DNA of 64,000 nucleotides, from NCBI RefSeq assembly GCF_009933135.1, contig NZ_MAEH01000011.1, positions 62,001 to 126,000 on the forward strand, written 5' to 3'. Source of the DNA: Candidatus Enterococcus leclercqii. Lineage in GTDB: Bacteria; Bacillota; Bacilli; Lactobacillales; Enterococcaceae. Below, piece by piece: positions 1-7,846 of this stretch (within the stretch, counting starts at the first letter, position 1; every line of letters begins with the position of its first letter). The translations under genes and the position numbers were made by a program. The notes under the pieces are model-generated. The model made no database searches. It was not told where the DNA came from and saw only the letters and a list, made by a program, of their open reading frames with translations.

Positions 1-1990
1 TTTCCAGATCAGCATCGTATTCTTTGGAGCTGTTGGAAGTATCTTCCCACTCCACTTCAATGAGTCGTTTTTCAGCTTCTGGTGATTGCACATTTGGACA
101 GTCCGCCCGATGAATAGAGATCCCGCGGCCTTTCGTGATATAGCCAACGATTTCGTCGCCAGGTACTGGGTTACAACAGCGGCTGATTCGGATGAGTAGA
201 TTATCGACACCTTCAATGACAATGCCACCCTCATGCCGAACCTTCATCTTTTCCTTTTTTTCAACCGGTTGATTCACTAACTCCTGAACCTGCTGCTCTT
301 TTTTCTCTTTTTCACGTTTTTTACGCTCTTCTACTGTCAGACGATTAGCCAGTGAAATTGGTGAAAGCTCCCCATAGCCAACTGCCGCGTACAGATCATC
401 TTCACTTTGATAGTTGAAGTGTTCGCAAGCGTCTTTGATCTTATCTTTTGCTACCATATCTTTTGGCATAAAGTCCATTTCCTGCAACATCCGATAAAGC
501 GTATCATGGCCTTTTTGAATATTGGCATCACGGTCTTGGCTCTTAAAAAAGCGTTTGATCTTGTTTTTAGCTTTGCTCGTTGTTACCAGCTTCAACCAAT
601 CTCGACTTGGTCCAAAAGAATTTGGCGAAGTCAAAATCTCGATGATATCCCCGTTTTTCAGCTTATAATCCAACTGCACCATCTTGCCGTTGACCTTAGC
701 ACCGGTCGTCTTGTTACCGATATCGGTATGGATATTGTAAGCAAAATCCAATGGGCCAGATCCTTTTGGCAGCTCGGAAACATCCCCTTTTGGAGTAAAG
801 ACGTAAACCTTATCTGAAAAAATGTCTCCTTTGACACCTTCCATGAATTCCGGTGCATCGTAAGCATCGTCTTGCAGCTCAAGGATTTCTTGAAACCATC
901 CCACCTGTTTAGTCATATTGTCTTCTTTGACTTTTTCGGTGCGGCCTTCCTTATACGCCCAGTGAGCAGCTACCCCGAATTCGGCGATTTCATGCATTTC
1001 ATGGGTTCGAATCTGGACTTCCACCGGGTTACCTTTAGGACCAATCACTGTCGTGTGCAACGACTGATACATGTTGGATTTTGGCATCGCAATATAATCT
1101 TTGAAGCGCCCGGGCATCGGTTTCCATTTGGTATGAATGGTTCCCAAAACGGCATAACAATCTTTGATGGAGTCCACGATTACCCGAATTGCCAACAAGT
1201 CATAGATTTCATCGAATTTTTTCTTCTGGTCCACCATTTTGCGGTAGATCGAATAGATATGCTTTGGCCGGCCGTAGATTTCCGCATAGATGTCCAAATC
1301 TTCGGTTGCTAAGCGGATTTCTTCCACTGCTTCGGCAATATAGGCTTCTCGCTCATCGCGTTTGGACTGCATCAGATGAACAATTCGGTAATACTGCTTA
1401 GGGTTCAAATAACGCAGTGCTGTATCTTCCAATTCCCATTTGATGCGGCTAATCCCCAACCGGTGAGCCAAAGGTGCATAAATCTCCAATGTTTCTTTGG
1501 CAATGCGGCGCTGCTTGTCTTCTCGCAAATGCTTCAAGGTGCGCATATTGTGAAGGCGGTCCGCCAACTTGACCATAATTACCCGCAAGTCTTGCGCCAT
1601 CGCTAAGAGCATCTTACGGTGATTTTCCGCCAGCTGTTCTTCATGGGATTTGTACTTGATCTTCCGCAGCTTAGTTACACCGTCTACCAACATGGCTACA
1701 TCACTGCCGAATTCTTCAGTCAAATCTTGCAGTGTCACATCGGTATCTTCTACAACATCATGTAAAAAGCCCGTCGCTACTGTATGAGGATCCATGTTCA
1801 GTTCTGCCAAAATCCCCGCTACTTGAATCGGATGAATGATATAGGGTTCACCGGATTTACGAAACTGACCGTCGTGGGCTGCCGTAGCGTAGTCCAACGC
1901 TTTTTGGACGAAAGCCACATGTTCAGGACTCATATACCCGCGCACCAGTTTGATAACTCCGGGGCCTGTCAATATGATTTCTTTACTCAT
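1..1990 (-). CDS. relA: Bifunctional (p)ppGpp synthetase/hydrolase Rel (RSH), 3' part outside window
   Basis: Long RSH protein that makes and degrades the alarmone (p)ppGpp in the stringent response. About 663 codons are visible, from ATG at 1990 (preceded by AAAAAGGAGGG) to the window edge, which cuts the gene in the C-terminal ACT region. In order: HD hydrolase domain with the intact HDVVEDT motif near residues 78-84, synthetase domain (RFKDYIAMPKSN and SLHTTVIGP motifs), TGS domain (VFTPKGDVSELPKGS), then the conserved RCCNPVPGD region. Intact HD and synthetase motifs indicate a bifunctional enzyme. It follows rsmE and the DeoC-like gene. A good promoter lies about 290 nt upstream and the long leader holds a MITE-like element. 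The family call is very secure; dual activity is inferred from the motifs. Confidence 0.96.
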   Translation of the reverse strand, partial: MSKEIILTGPGVIKLVRGYMSPEHVAFVQKALDYATAAHDGQFRKSGEPYIIHPIQVAGILAELNMDPHTVATGFLHDVVEDTDVTLQDLTEEFGSDVAMLVDGVTKLRKIKYKSHEEQLAENHRKMLLAMAQDLRVIMVKLADRLHNMRTLKHLREDKQRRIAKETLEIYAPLAHRLGISRIKWELEDTALRYLNPKQYYRIVHLMQSKRDEREAYIAEAVEEIRLATEDLDIYAEIYGRPKHIYSIYRKMVDQKKKFDEIYDLLAIRVIVDSIKDCYAVLGTIHTKWKPMPGRFKDYIAMPKSNMYQSLHTTVIGPKGNPVEVQIRTHEMHEIAEFGVAAHWAYKEGRTEKVKEDNMTKQVGWFQEILELQDDAYDAPEFMEGVKGDIFSDKVYVFTPKGDVSELPKGSGPLDFAYNIHTDIGNKTTGAKVNGKMVQLDYKLKNGDIIEILTSPNSFGPSRDWLKLVTTSKAKNKIKRFFKSQDRDANIQKGHDTLYRMLQEMDFMPKDMVAKDKIKDACEHFNYQSEDDLYAAVGYGELSPISLANRLTVEERKKREKEKKEQQVQELVNQPVEKKEKMKVRHEGGIVIEGVDNLLIRISRCCNPVPGDEIVGYITKGRGISIHRADCPNVQSPEAEKRLIEVEWEDTSNSSKEYDADLE

Positions 1991-2088
1991 CTCAAGCCCT
2001 CCTTTTTCCGCAGCATCCACCGGTGGCCGGCACTTGGTAGCCGTCGTTTCAGTGTCGCTGCTTTTGTTTCTTGAAAATCAAAAAGTAC

Positions 2089-2242
2089 TAGGGCGTATCT
2101 GAAAACTCCGATAAGTCACAGATTCTTTGCCACGATTACGAGAAATGCACCACTTACATAATACGAATAAGTAGGCACTGCAACGCAAATCGCTCTTCAA
2201 AGAATCAAGAAAGCTATCAGAGAAGTTTTCAGATACGCCCTA
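2089..2242. mobile_element. MITE-like element with terminal inverted repeats
   Basis: A 154-bp stretch whose two ends are perfect inverted copies of TAGGGCGTATCTGAAAACT, with weaker inverted similarity continuing inward on both sides. It has no coding capacity. Compact size, perfect termini and intergenic location fit a miniature inverted-repeat element mobilised in trans. I cannot name the parent transposase and see no clear target duplication beyond the terminal TA. It lies between the rel promoter and the rel start codon, so it is probably transcribed as part of the rel leader. Confidence 0.7.
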
Positions 2243-2280
2243 CTTTATGCTAAGTAGCACTTCCTGAAATGAATGTCATC

Positions 2281-2309
2281 ATTATACACGCTGCCACCGG
2301 CTTTTTCAA
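2281..2309 (-). promoter_or_regulatory. Promoter for rel
   Basis: On the minus strand TTGAAA (2304-2309) and a perfect TATAAT (2281-2286) are separated by 17 bp. This is the only strong sigma-A-like promoter seen between the DeoC-like gene and rel. Transcription from it would start near 2274 and give a leader of about 285 nt containing the MITE-like element. Read-through from rsmE and the DeoC-like gene is also possible. Confidence 0.7.
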
Positions 2310-2372
2310 TCCGACGACATTTGGGTTATTCGTTGTAGAATCTGGCTTTAAACAGCAATTTCAGCGGCAAAA

Positions 2373-3035
2373 TCACCCTAATTGATGGAGCTCAACAGTA
2401 AGATCCAGCCCCCCAAATGAAGACAGGCCGACCCGATTCACTCCCCGCAACACCAGCTCTTGTAATTCGTTTTGAGTAGCAGTCTCTAAGTTCACCTGCA
2501 ACCGCAATTGTTTACCGCCATCATATTCAAAGGTTGTGGCATCATGTTTTGCTGTCTCCAGATCTGCACCTTCTCCCAGCACCAGCCAAGACCAGCCCAA
2601 CCGTTTCATTTCAGCAGCTAAATTAATTTTAGTCAGCTCCGGCAGTTCCCGAGAATCCACTCGCGTTCGAATTTCACCCCAGGCAATAGCCAGCGGCGAA
2701 AGAGTCATATCCAGCTCCCGGATCATCGCTGGTTGATGCAGCAACATGTCAGAACTAATACTGAGTTCCAAAAAGTCAGCACCGTCTTGGAAGCTGCGAC
2801 CAACTTCAAACGCTTTTTTGGCTACCGTCCCACAGCCTAATGGATAATCAACGACGGCTCCGATACGAATCCCAGTACCAGACAATAATTGCTTCACTCG
2901 CCGCAGGTTTGCCGGTAAAACAACAATCTCCTGCAAGCCAACAGTCTGGCGAATTTCATCCATCAAGTCCTTGAGATCCCATTCTTTCAGAGCGGGATCG
3001 ACTACCCGCAAACTTACCAACTCGCTGACCTTCAC
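2373..3035 (-). CDS. DeoC-like protein (degenerate deoxyribose-phosphate aldolase family)
   Basis: A 220-aa protein with the layout of deoxyribose-phosphate aldolase (TIM barrel). The strand-2 region (VVLPANLRRVKQLL), the GIRIGAVVDYPLG segment, the GADFLEL segment and the late VGLSSFGGL phosphate-binding-like loop all line up with DeoC. The position where DeoC has the Schiff-base lysine (VKTSTGF) instead reads LVLGEGA, so aldolase activity is doubtful. GTG at 3035 is chosen because GAAGGAG sits 8 nt upstream and the protein then has the normal family length; an in-frame extension would run into rsmE. It lies between rsmE and rel, with its start 50 bp after the rsmE stop. Function unknown; possibly a regulator or an enzyme with changed chemistry. 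Confidence 0.75.
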   Translation of the reverse strand: MKVSELVSLRVVDPALKEWDLKDLMDEIRQTVGLQEIVVLPANLRRVKQLLSGTGIRIGAVVDYPLGCGTVAKKAFEVGRSFQDGADFLELSISSDMLLHQPAMIRELDMTLSPLAIAWGEIRTRVDSRELPELTKINLAAEMKRLGWSWLVLGEGADLETAKHDATTFEYDGGKQLRLQVNLETATQNELQELVLRGVNRVGLSSFGGLDLTVELHQLG

Positions 3036-3084
3036 ACAATCCGCTCCTTCTTTACTGTTTCTTTCATTGTTTCTTTGGCTGCTG

Positions 3085-3837
3085 TTAACGCAGCAGCTCC
3101 AATTGATAACTGGCAGCACTCAAAAGGTACAACGGTGCCGTCTCCGTTCGTAAAATTCGTGGACCGAGCCCGCATAAAATACCACCGGCAGCAGTCAGCT
3201 TCTCAATCTCTTCCGGCAAAATTCCACCTTCTGGCCCAAAGACTGCCAAGACGCGCGCCCCCAGCTCTACTTTTTGCAAAAGTTGTGCCAATTGGGCTGT
3301 TTCTCCTGCTTTGGCACTTTCTTCGTAAGCGACCAAAACATAATCATAATCAGTAAGCAGCTGATAAAAGCTGCTGCTGTTTGCTAAGAGCTGCACCGGT
3401 GGCGTTACTTGTCTTTGGGACTGTTCCGCAGCTTCTTGGGCAATTTTTTCCAAGCGCTGCTGTTTTTTAGCCAGCTTTTTTTCGTCCCACTTCACTACTG
3501 AGGCTTTTGCAGGAAAGCCGATAAAAGCCGCTGCTCCCAACTCGGTGGCTTTTTGGACGATCCATTCCAGTTTGTCGCCTTTTGGATAACCGGATGCAAT
3601 AGTGATAGCCACCGGCAGCTCTTTTTCCTGAAGCTCTTTGGCGATTTCCCGTACGATTACTTTGTCTTCTGCCACTGCTGTAACTTCTGCCACAATAGCT
3701 GTCTGGTCAGCAAAAACCAAGTAAATCTGATCTTGTGCTTTCATTCGCATCACTCGAATCATGTGGTGGAAAATTTCACCAGTTAATTCATAGTCCTGCC
3801 GTGTATCATACGGTTCTTCGATAAAATACCGCTGCAT
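3085..3837 (-). CDS. rsmE: 16S rRNA (uracil1498-N3)-methyltransferase RsmE
   Basis: A 250-aa SPOUT-class methyltransferase that N3-methylates U1498 of 16S rRNA using S-adenosylmethionine. The N-terminal PUA-like part (MQRYFIEEP... HHMIRVMR) is followed by the trefoil-knot domain with VFGPEGG and LGPRILRTETAPLY, the cofactor-binding knot loops. The length is normal. ATG at 3837 follows AAGGTGGGGACAGG. It lies 45 bp downstream of prmA on the same strand, the usual Firmicutes order, and they are probably co-transcribed. Confidence 0.95.
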   Translation of the reverse strand: MQRYFIEEPYDTRQDYELTGEIFHHMIRVMRMKAQDQIYLVFADQTAIVAEVTAVAEDKVIVREIAKELQEKELPVAITIASGYPKGDKLEWIVQKATELGAAAFIGFPAKASVVKWDEKKLAKKQQRLEKIAQEAAEQSQRQVTPPVQLLANSSSFYQLLTDYDYVLVAYEESAKAGETAQLAQLLQKVELGARVLAVFGPEGGILPEEIEKLTAAGGILCGLGPRILRTETAPLYLLSAASYQLELLR

Positions 3838-3882
3838 CCTGTCCCCACCTTTTTATTGCTTGATTATTTGTCAAAGAACACC

Positions 3883-4857
3883 TCAACCGGCAGTCGGGTC
3901 GATGCCGCCATCGTCTGGTTGAGCCTTTTTCAAAATAATAGCATACCAATCCCGTTGATTGAACACCTGATCCACTTCAAAGCCCGCTTCGGTCATTCCT
4001 TGGATTACCAAGTCTTTTTTCTCTTCGATGATGCCGGATACGATCAAGCGACCTTCCTCTTTTAATAAGCGATAGGCATCTGGAATCATTAAAAGAATGA
4101 TGTCTGCCAAGATATTAGCCACAATGACATCTGCTGACAAGTCTATGCCTTGTAGTAAGTCATTAGCCGAAACCATGACATCCGCCGCCACTGGATTGAG
4201 ATCCATATTTTCTTTTGCCGCTCTAACAGCTACTTCATCCAAGTCATAGGCATGGACTGTTTTTGCTCCCAGATACTTGCTGGCAATACTCAATACACCA
4301 GAACCCGTCCCAACATCAAGGACAGTTTCTCCTCCTCGCAAGACAACTTCAAGGGCTTGCAACGTCAATAGTGTCGTCGGATGAGTGCCCGTACCAAAAG
4401 CCATTCCGGGATCCAAACGAATAATCTTTTCTTCAGGATCATCCGTTTCATATTCTTCCCAGCTAGGAACGATAGTCAAAAATCGGCTAATTCGCACCGG
4501 ATGGTAGTATTTTTTCCAAGCAGTCGCCCAATCTCCATCAGAAACTTCCGTCAAGGTAAGCTCATTTTTTCCCAAAGCTAAGCCGTACTCCGGCAGTCGC
4601 CCGATAGTTTCTTTGATAAAAGGCAACAATTCTGGTAAAAAAATCGTCTCTGGAAAATACGCAGCGACACGGGCGCCTTCTGTCAGATCTGTCAACGCTG
4701 TGATATCTGCCAACTCGCCAAAAGCATCACTCTGCCAATTCTGAGCATCCAATGCATCTTCAATAGCAACTCCGCTAGCGCCAGCCTCCATTAAAATATT
4801 TGCCACCGCTTCTACCGACTCGCTAGCCGTTTCCACCTTTAATTCATACCACTTCAT
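3883..4857 (-). CDS. prmA: Ribosomal protein L11 methyltransferase PrmA
   Basis: A 324-aa class I S-adenosylmethionine methyltransferase that methylates ribosomal protein L11. The N-terminal substrate-recognition part is followed by the Rossmann motif VLDVGTGSGVLSIAS, the acidic-loop region YDLDEVAV and the NILA motif (VIVANILADII). The C-terminus ends in a short Asp/Gly-rich tail (QPDDGGIDPTAG) a little past the usual end. ATG at 4857 has a GGGAAAGGGAG ribosome site. It heads the prmA-rsmE block. Confidence 0.96.
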   Translation of the reverse strand: MKWYELKVETASESVEAVANILMEAGASGVAIEDALDAQNWQSDAFGELADITALTDLTEGARVAAYFPETIFLPELLPFIKETIGRLPEYGLALGKNELTLTEVSDGDWATAWKKYYHPVRISRFLTIVPSWEEYETDDPEEKIIRLDPGMAFGTGTHPTTLLTLQALEVVLRGGETVLDVGTGSGVLSIASKYLGAKTVHAYDLDEVAVRAAKENMDLNPVAADVMVSANDLLQGIDLSADVIVANILADIILLMIPDAYRLLKEEGRLIVSGIIEEKKDLVIQGMTEAGFEVDQVFNQRDWYAIILKKAQPDDGGIDPTAG

Positions 4858-4947
4858 GATTTTCTCCCTTTCCCCAGAGGCCGAACGTCGAGCCTCTGAT
4901 ACGCTGCTACGCCATTTTTGGCATCAAGATTCTGACGAGCCGCCCTT

Positions 4948-5442
4948 TTAGTAAGCTGGGTAAGGCAGGTAGGCGGTTTGGCCATTTGCCTCGTTTTCTC
5001 TGACAATCGCAGCAAAGCGTTCTCGATCCCATTTCAATTCAAATACAGCCTCTTCTTGGTCCGTGTCGTCATTCAAGAAATCTAGTAGATCGCTGAGACC
5101 TTCATCCATAACTTCCTGAAGATAAGTTACAAAAGCGTCCAACTCTGCTTGCCGCAATCCTTTTTTTCCTTCATAAGGATACACAGCCAAGTAATCCGTA
5201 GCTTCATAGTTGGATTTCTTAGGATCTACCAGCAAAACGCCATCTTCAAATTCAATGACCTCTTCTTCAGATGCTACTCCTTGGGCATCATCTAAATGCA
5301 GTTTCGTCGGATTTTCCGCAAACAAACGGATCACCAGTTCCACTGTGTGATTTTTGACATCCCAGTCAATTGCCACATCATAGTCTGGCAGCCGCTTGGT
5401 CAGCTGTTCGTCCAAATAAGTCAACATCGTTTCTTTCGCCAT
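4948..5442 (-). CDS. DUF3013 family protein
   Basis: A 164-aa acidic, soluble protein of the DUF3013 family common in enterococci and streptococci; function unknown. No signal peptide or membrane segment. Asp/Glu are abundant, with an acidic stretch near FLNDDTDQEE, and the protein ends in a Tyr/Pro-rich tail. ATG at 5442 is preceded by AAAGGAG. It stands between the methyladenine glycosylase and prmA on the same strand with short gaps, so it may share their transcript. Confidence 0.8.
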   Translation of the reverse strand: MAKETMLTYLDEQLTKRLPDYDVAIDWDVKNHTVELVIRLFAENPTKLHLDDAQGVASEEEVIEFEDGVLLVDPKKSNYEATDYLAVYPYEGKKGLRQAELDAFVTYLQEVMDEGLSDLLDFLNDDTDQEEAVFELKWDRERFAAIVRENEANGQTAYLPYPAY

Positions 5443-5489
5443 TGTTATTTCTCCTTTAGTTGTCGGGAGCCGCAGCCGCCGATATTGGT

Positions 5490-6131
5490 TTATTGCCAGC
5501 CATGATCTGGTACCACAGCTGTTTTTTTCTGATTGGAAAGATAAGGATTGCCAGCACAGGCAAAGCGCAGTGGCAGCTCAGTCCATTTCCCTTTGTTGGG
5601 AATGCCGATTCTAGGGAGCCTCAAGATTTGTTTGGCCTGACGCCTTTTCTTCGGCACCAAATGCAGATCACTGGTAAATATCGACTGTCCGTAAAAATCC
5701 GGCGTCACTTTCAAAGCTGCGATTAACTTCCCTGGTCCATCAGAAAGGGTCGGCCCACTCTTGCCACCACGATTTTCAATCATCTGTGGTACACTGGCAG
5801 GATCTGGCTCCAAGCCACGAATCATAACCCCTTGTGGCAGGCCTGCTTTTTGTGTCACCATATTCAAAATGAGATGGGTGTGCATCGTGTACAAGTAAAT
5901 CGTACCGGCTTCTTCATACATCGCCCGCACCCGAGGCGTCCGCCGCATGCCATAGCTATGTGCCGCCTCATCATCAGGCCCTAAGTAAGCTTCACAGTCG
6001 ACAATCCAGCCGCCTAGTCGACTACCATCGGGCAAGCGGTGTTCCAGATACATCCCTATCAAAAATTCTGCAATCTCTGGTGTTGTCTTTGTTTGAAAGA
6101 TCTTTTTGGCCTCAGCCATTGTTGTCGTCAT
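5490..6131 (-). CDS. DNA-3-methyladenine glycosylase (AAG/MPG family)
   Basis: A 213-aa monofunctional glycosylase of the eukaryotic-type AAG/MPG family that removes 3-methyladenine and other alkylated or deaminated purines in base excision repair. Visible family features are the core AEFLIGMYLEH, DCEAYLGPDDEAAHSYG with the catalytic-region glutamate, the MRRTPRVRAMY segment, and GPGKLIAALKV near the middle. Length is normal. ATG at 6131 is chosen; an in-frame TTG at 6143 would add four residues and both have weak ribosome sites. It lies 47 bp upstream of the DUF3013 gene. Confidence 0.9.
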   Translation of the reverse strand: MTTTMAEAKKIFQTKTTPEIAEFLIGMYLEHRLPDGSRLGGWIVDCEAYLGPDDEAAHSYGMRRTPRVRAMYEEAGTIYLYTMHTHLILNMVTQKAGLPQGVMIRGLEPDPASVPQMIENRGGKSGPTLSDGPGKLIAALKVTPDFYGQSIFTSDLHLVPKKRRQAKQILRLPRIGIPNKGKWTELPLRFACAGNPYLSNQKKTAVVPDHGWQ

Positions 6132-6359
6132 TTTCTTCACCAAGACTTATTTTACACGAATATCCCCGGGGTTACTAGCAAACAACGCAGCCGCCTGGGA
6201 CACGCTTTAGCGGGTACTTTTCCATTTACCAAAGTGTCGCGATGTTCCAATAAAAGACAGCAGCTAGTCTAATCAAGCGCGGGTACACAAGCAACAAAGA
6301 AAGCACTTGTAACAATCGTTGTGCCGGATTCCGAAAAAACATTTCCCAACGTATCCTAT

Positions 6360-6540
6360 AAAAAAGTGAATACTACTGACTTAGCTTGATAAACTCAAGG
6401 AAAGCCTGCGTTTGAATTTTTTAGCAATGAAAAGACAAGTCACTCCCACTATTTTTAATGGAGATTACTTGTCTTTTGCTCGCATCTTATATTTGGTAAT
6501 GTTCCCTTTGAAGAAAATTGACAGAACTATTGCCGCGGTT
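6360..6540 (-). repeat. 3'-end hairpin repeat, copy A (after ddl)
   Basis: One of three related intergenic elements (others at 15345-15487 and 36051-36225). Read on the minus strand it has a CAATAGTT block, an ACATTACCAAA block, a long terminator-like hairpin (about 6429-6478, arms AAAAGACAAGT and ACTTGTCTTTT), then TCATTGCTAAAAA and a CTTTCCTTGA...TCAAG segment. It starts about 14 nt after the ddl stop codon in the same direction and probably ends that transcript. The rest of the 410-bp gap (6132-6359) shows no gene and no clear promoter. Confidence 0.7.
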
Positions 6541-6553
6541 TTTTATCACAAAA

Positions 6554-7555
6554 CTATTTTTCCAACGAGAGCTGAATGATGGTCTCACACAGCTCAGTGT
6601 AGCCGATTCCCGCAGCGGCGGCTTCTTGGGGCAGTAAGCTATTTGGCGTCATCCCCGGCAGTGAGTTGGCTTCAATCACCCAAGGTTCGTCGTACTGATC
6701 AACGATGAAATCTGTGCGAGAGTAAACCTGCAGTCCCAGCAGATCATGTACTTTTTTGGCAGTCTCTTGTAACTTTTTCGTCAACTCAGGTGAGATCGGT
6801 GCCGGCACCAGTTCTTCTGTCAAACCGTCTTGATATTTATTGGTGTAATCGTAGAATCCTTGCTTCGGCCGAATTTCGATGACTGGCAGTACCGTTTCTC
6901 CCAGCACCCCAACTGAAAACTCCCGTCCTTTTACTTGTTGTTCGATTAACACCAGGCCATCACGAGAAAAACTTGCAGCTTGAACTACCGCCTGTTGCAG
7001 CGACTCTAAATCAAAAACCAAGGTAACACCGATACTCGAACCGTTGTCAATTGGCTTGACTACAGCAGGCAGAGTGACTTGGGTCAAATCAGCGTCTACC
7101 CCTAAAATTTTCCAATCTGCCGTAGCAAATCCGTGGAAACGCAACAGCTCTTTTGAGGTTTTCTTGTTCATGGCTAGTAAACTACCTTGATAACCAGATC
7201 CTGTGTAACGGATTCCATAAATATCAAACAGCGCCTGCAGCTTGCCGTTTTCTCCGATACCTCCGTGAAGCGCCAAGAAGGTGATGTCTGCTTCTTGACA
7301 GATTTCAATGACGTGTTCCCCGATTTCGCCTGTTTCTCGCTTTGTAAAAGCTGCTTCAATCTGATGTTCATAACGTTGTTCGGCATGTTTTTCAAAGGCT
7401 TCGGTAAAGTTGGCAGCATCCTTAAAACCCAAAGCAAGGTCCATCAAAAGAACTTGATGCCCCTCTTTGATCAAACCATTGGCGATTTTTGCGCCTGATG
7501 AGAGGGACACATCATATTCGTCACTTTTTCCACCAGCCAATACTACGATTCTCAT
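6554..7555 (-). CDS. ddl: D-alanine--D-alanine ligase (short form)
   Basis: A 333-aa ATP-grasp ligase joining two D-alanines for the peptidoglycan precursor. N-terminal AGGKSDEYDVSLSSG and FLALHGGIGENGKLQALFD are the substrate and nucleotide regions; AVVKPIDNGSSIGVTLV and the C-terminal EANSLPGMTPNSLLPQ are ATP/Mg motifs. The omega-loop reads FYDYTNKY, the pattern of D-Ala-D-Ala ligases, rather than the VanA or VanC forms, so this is not a glycopeptide-resistance ligase by motif. It is shorter than the usual enterococcal Ddl (about 350 aa) and may be a second ligase. ATG at 7555 follows GGAGGAATCGCA. Divergent from rarA. Confidence 0.88.
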   Translation of the reverse strand: MRIVVLAGGKSDEYDVSLSSGAKIANGLIKEGHQVLLMDLALGFKDAANFTEAFEKHAEQRYEHQIEAAFTKRETGEIGEHVIEICQEADITFLALHGGIGENGKLQALFDIYGIRYTGSGYQGSLLAMNKKTSKELLRFHGFATADWKILGVDADLTQVTLPAVVKPIDNGSSIGVTLVFDLESLQQAVVQAASFSRDGLVLIEQQVKGREFSVGVLGETVLPVIEIRPKQGFYDYTNKYQDGLTEELVPAPISPELTKKLQETAKKVHDLLGLQVYSRTDFIVDQYDEPWVIEANSLPGMTPNSLLPQEAAAAGIGYTELCETIIQLSLEK

Positions 7556-7608
7556 TGCGATTCCTCCACTTTCGTCCTTACTGACTACACTCGTGTAGCT
7601 TCCACTGC

Positions 7609-7638
7609 ATTATAGAACGAATTTCCACGCTTGAACAA
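7609..7638 (-). promoter_or_regulatory. Promoter for ddl
   Basis: Minus-strand TTGTTC (7633-7638) and perfect TATAAT (7609-7614) are spaced 18 bp. A small palindrome, CTACAC-GA-GTGTAG (7585-7598), follows in the short leader and could form a hairpin. Confidence 0.65.
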
Positions 7639-7846
7639 CAAGAGAAAAAAGATTTTCTTTGTTGACTCTCTCATTTTACCAGCAACTTTTTGCGCTTAAA
7701 TATACCGGCGTCTTTTTTTCAGCAGTGCGCTTTTTACTAACAAGAAGAGCGCTATCAGGTGAAAGCCCCCGTCTTTCGTCTCACAGATTTCTCGTGTTAT
7801 ACTTGACAGGAACAATGTTTTTTCAGCCAACGCTAGGAGGTGTCCC

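Noticed and set aside
872-1401. Plus-strand open frames opposite rel
   Set aside because: They are antisense shadows of a strongly conserved gene and lack ribosome sites.
2089-2242. Intrinsic terminator or riboswitch in the rel leader
   Set aside because: The long perfect terminal inverted repeats and lack of a T run fit a transposon-derived element better.
6554-7555. VanC-type or VanA-type glycopeptide-resistance ligase
   Set aside because: The omega-loop motif is of the D-Ala-D-Ala type and no vanT, vanXY, vanR or vanS genes are nearby.
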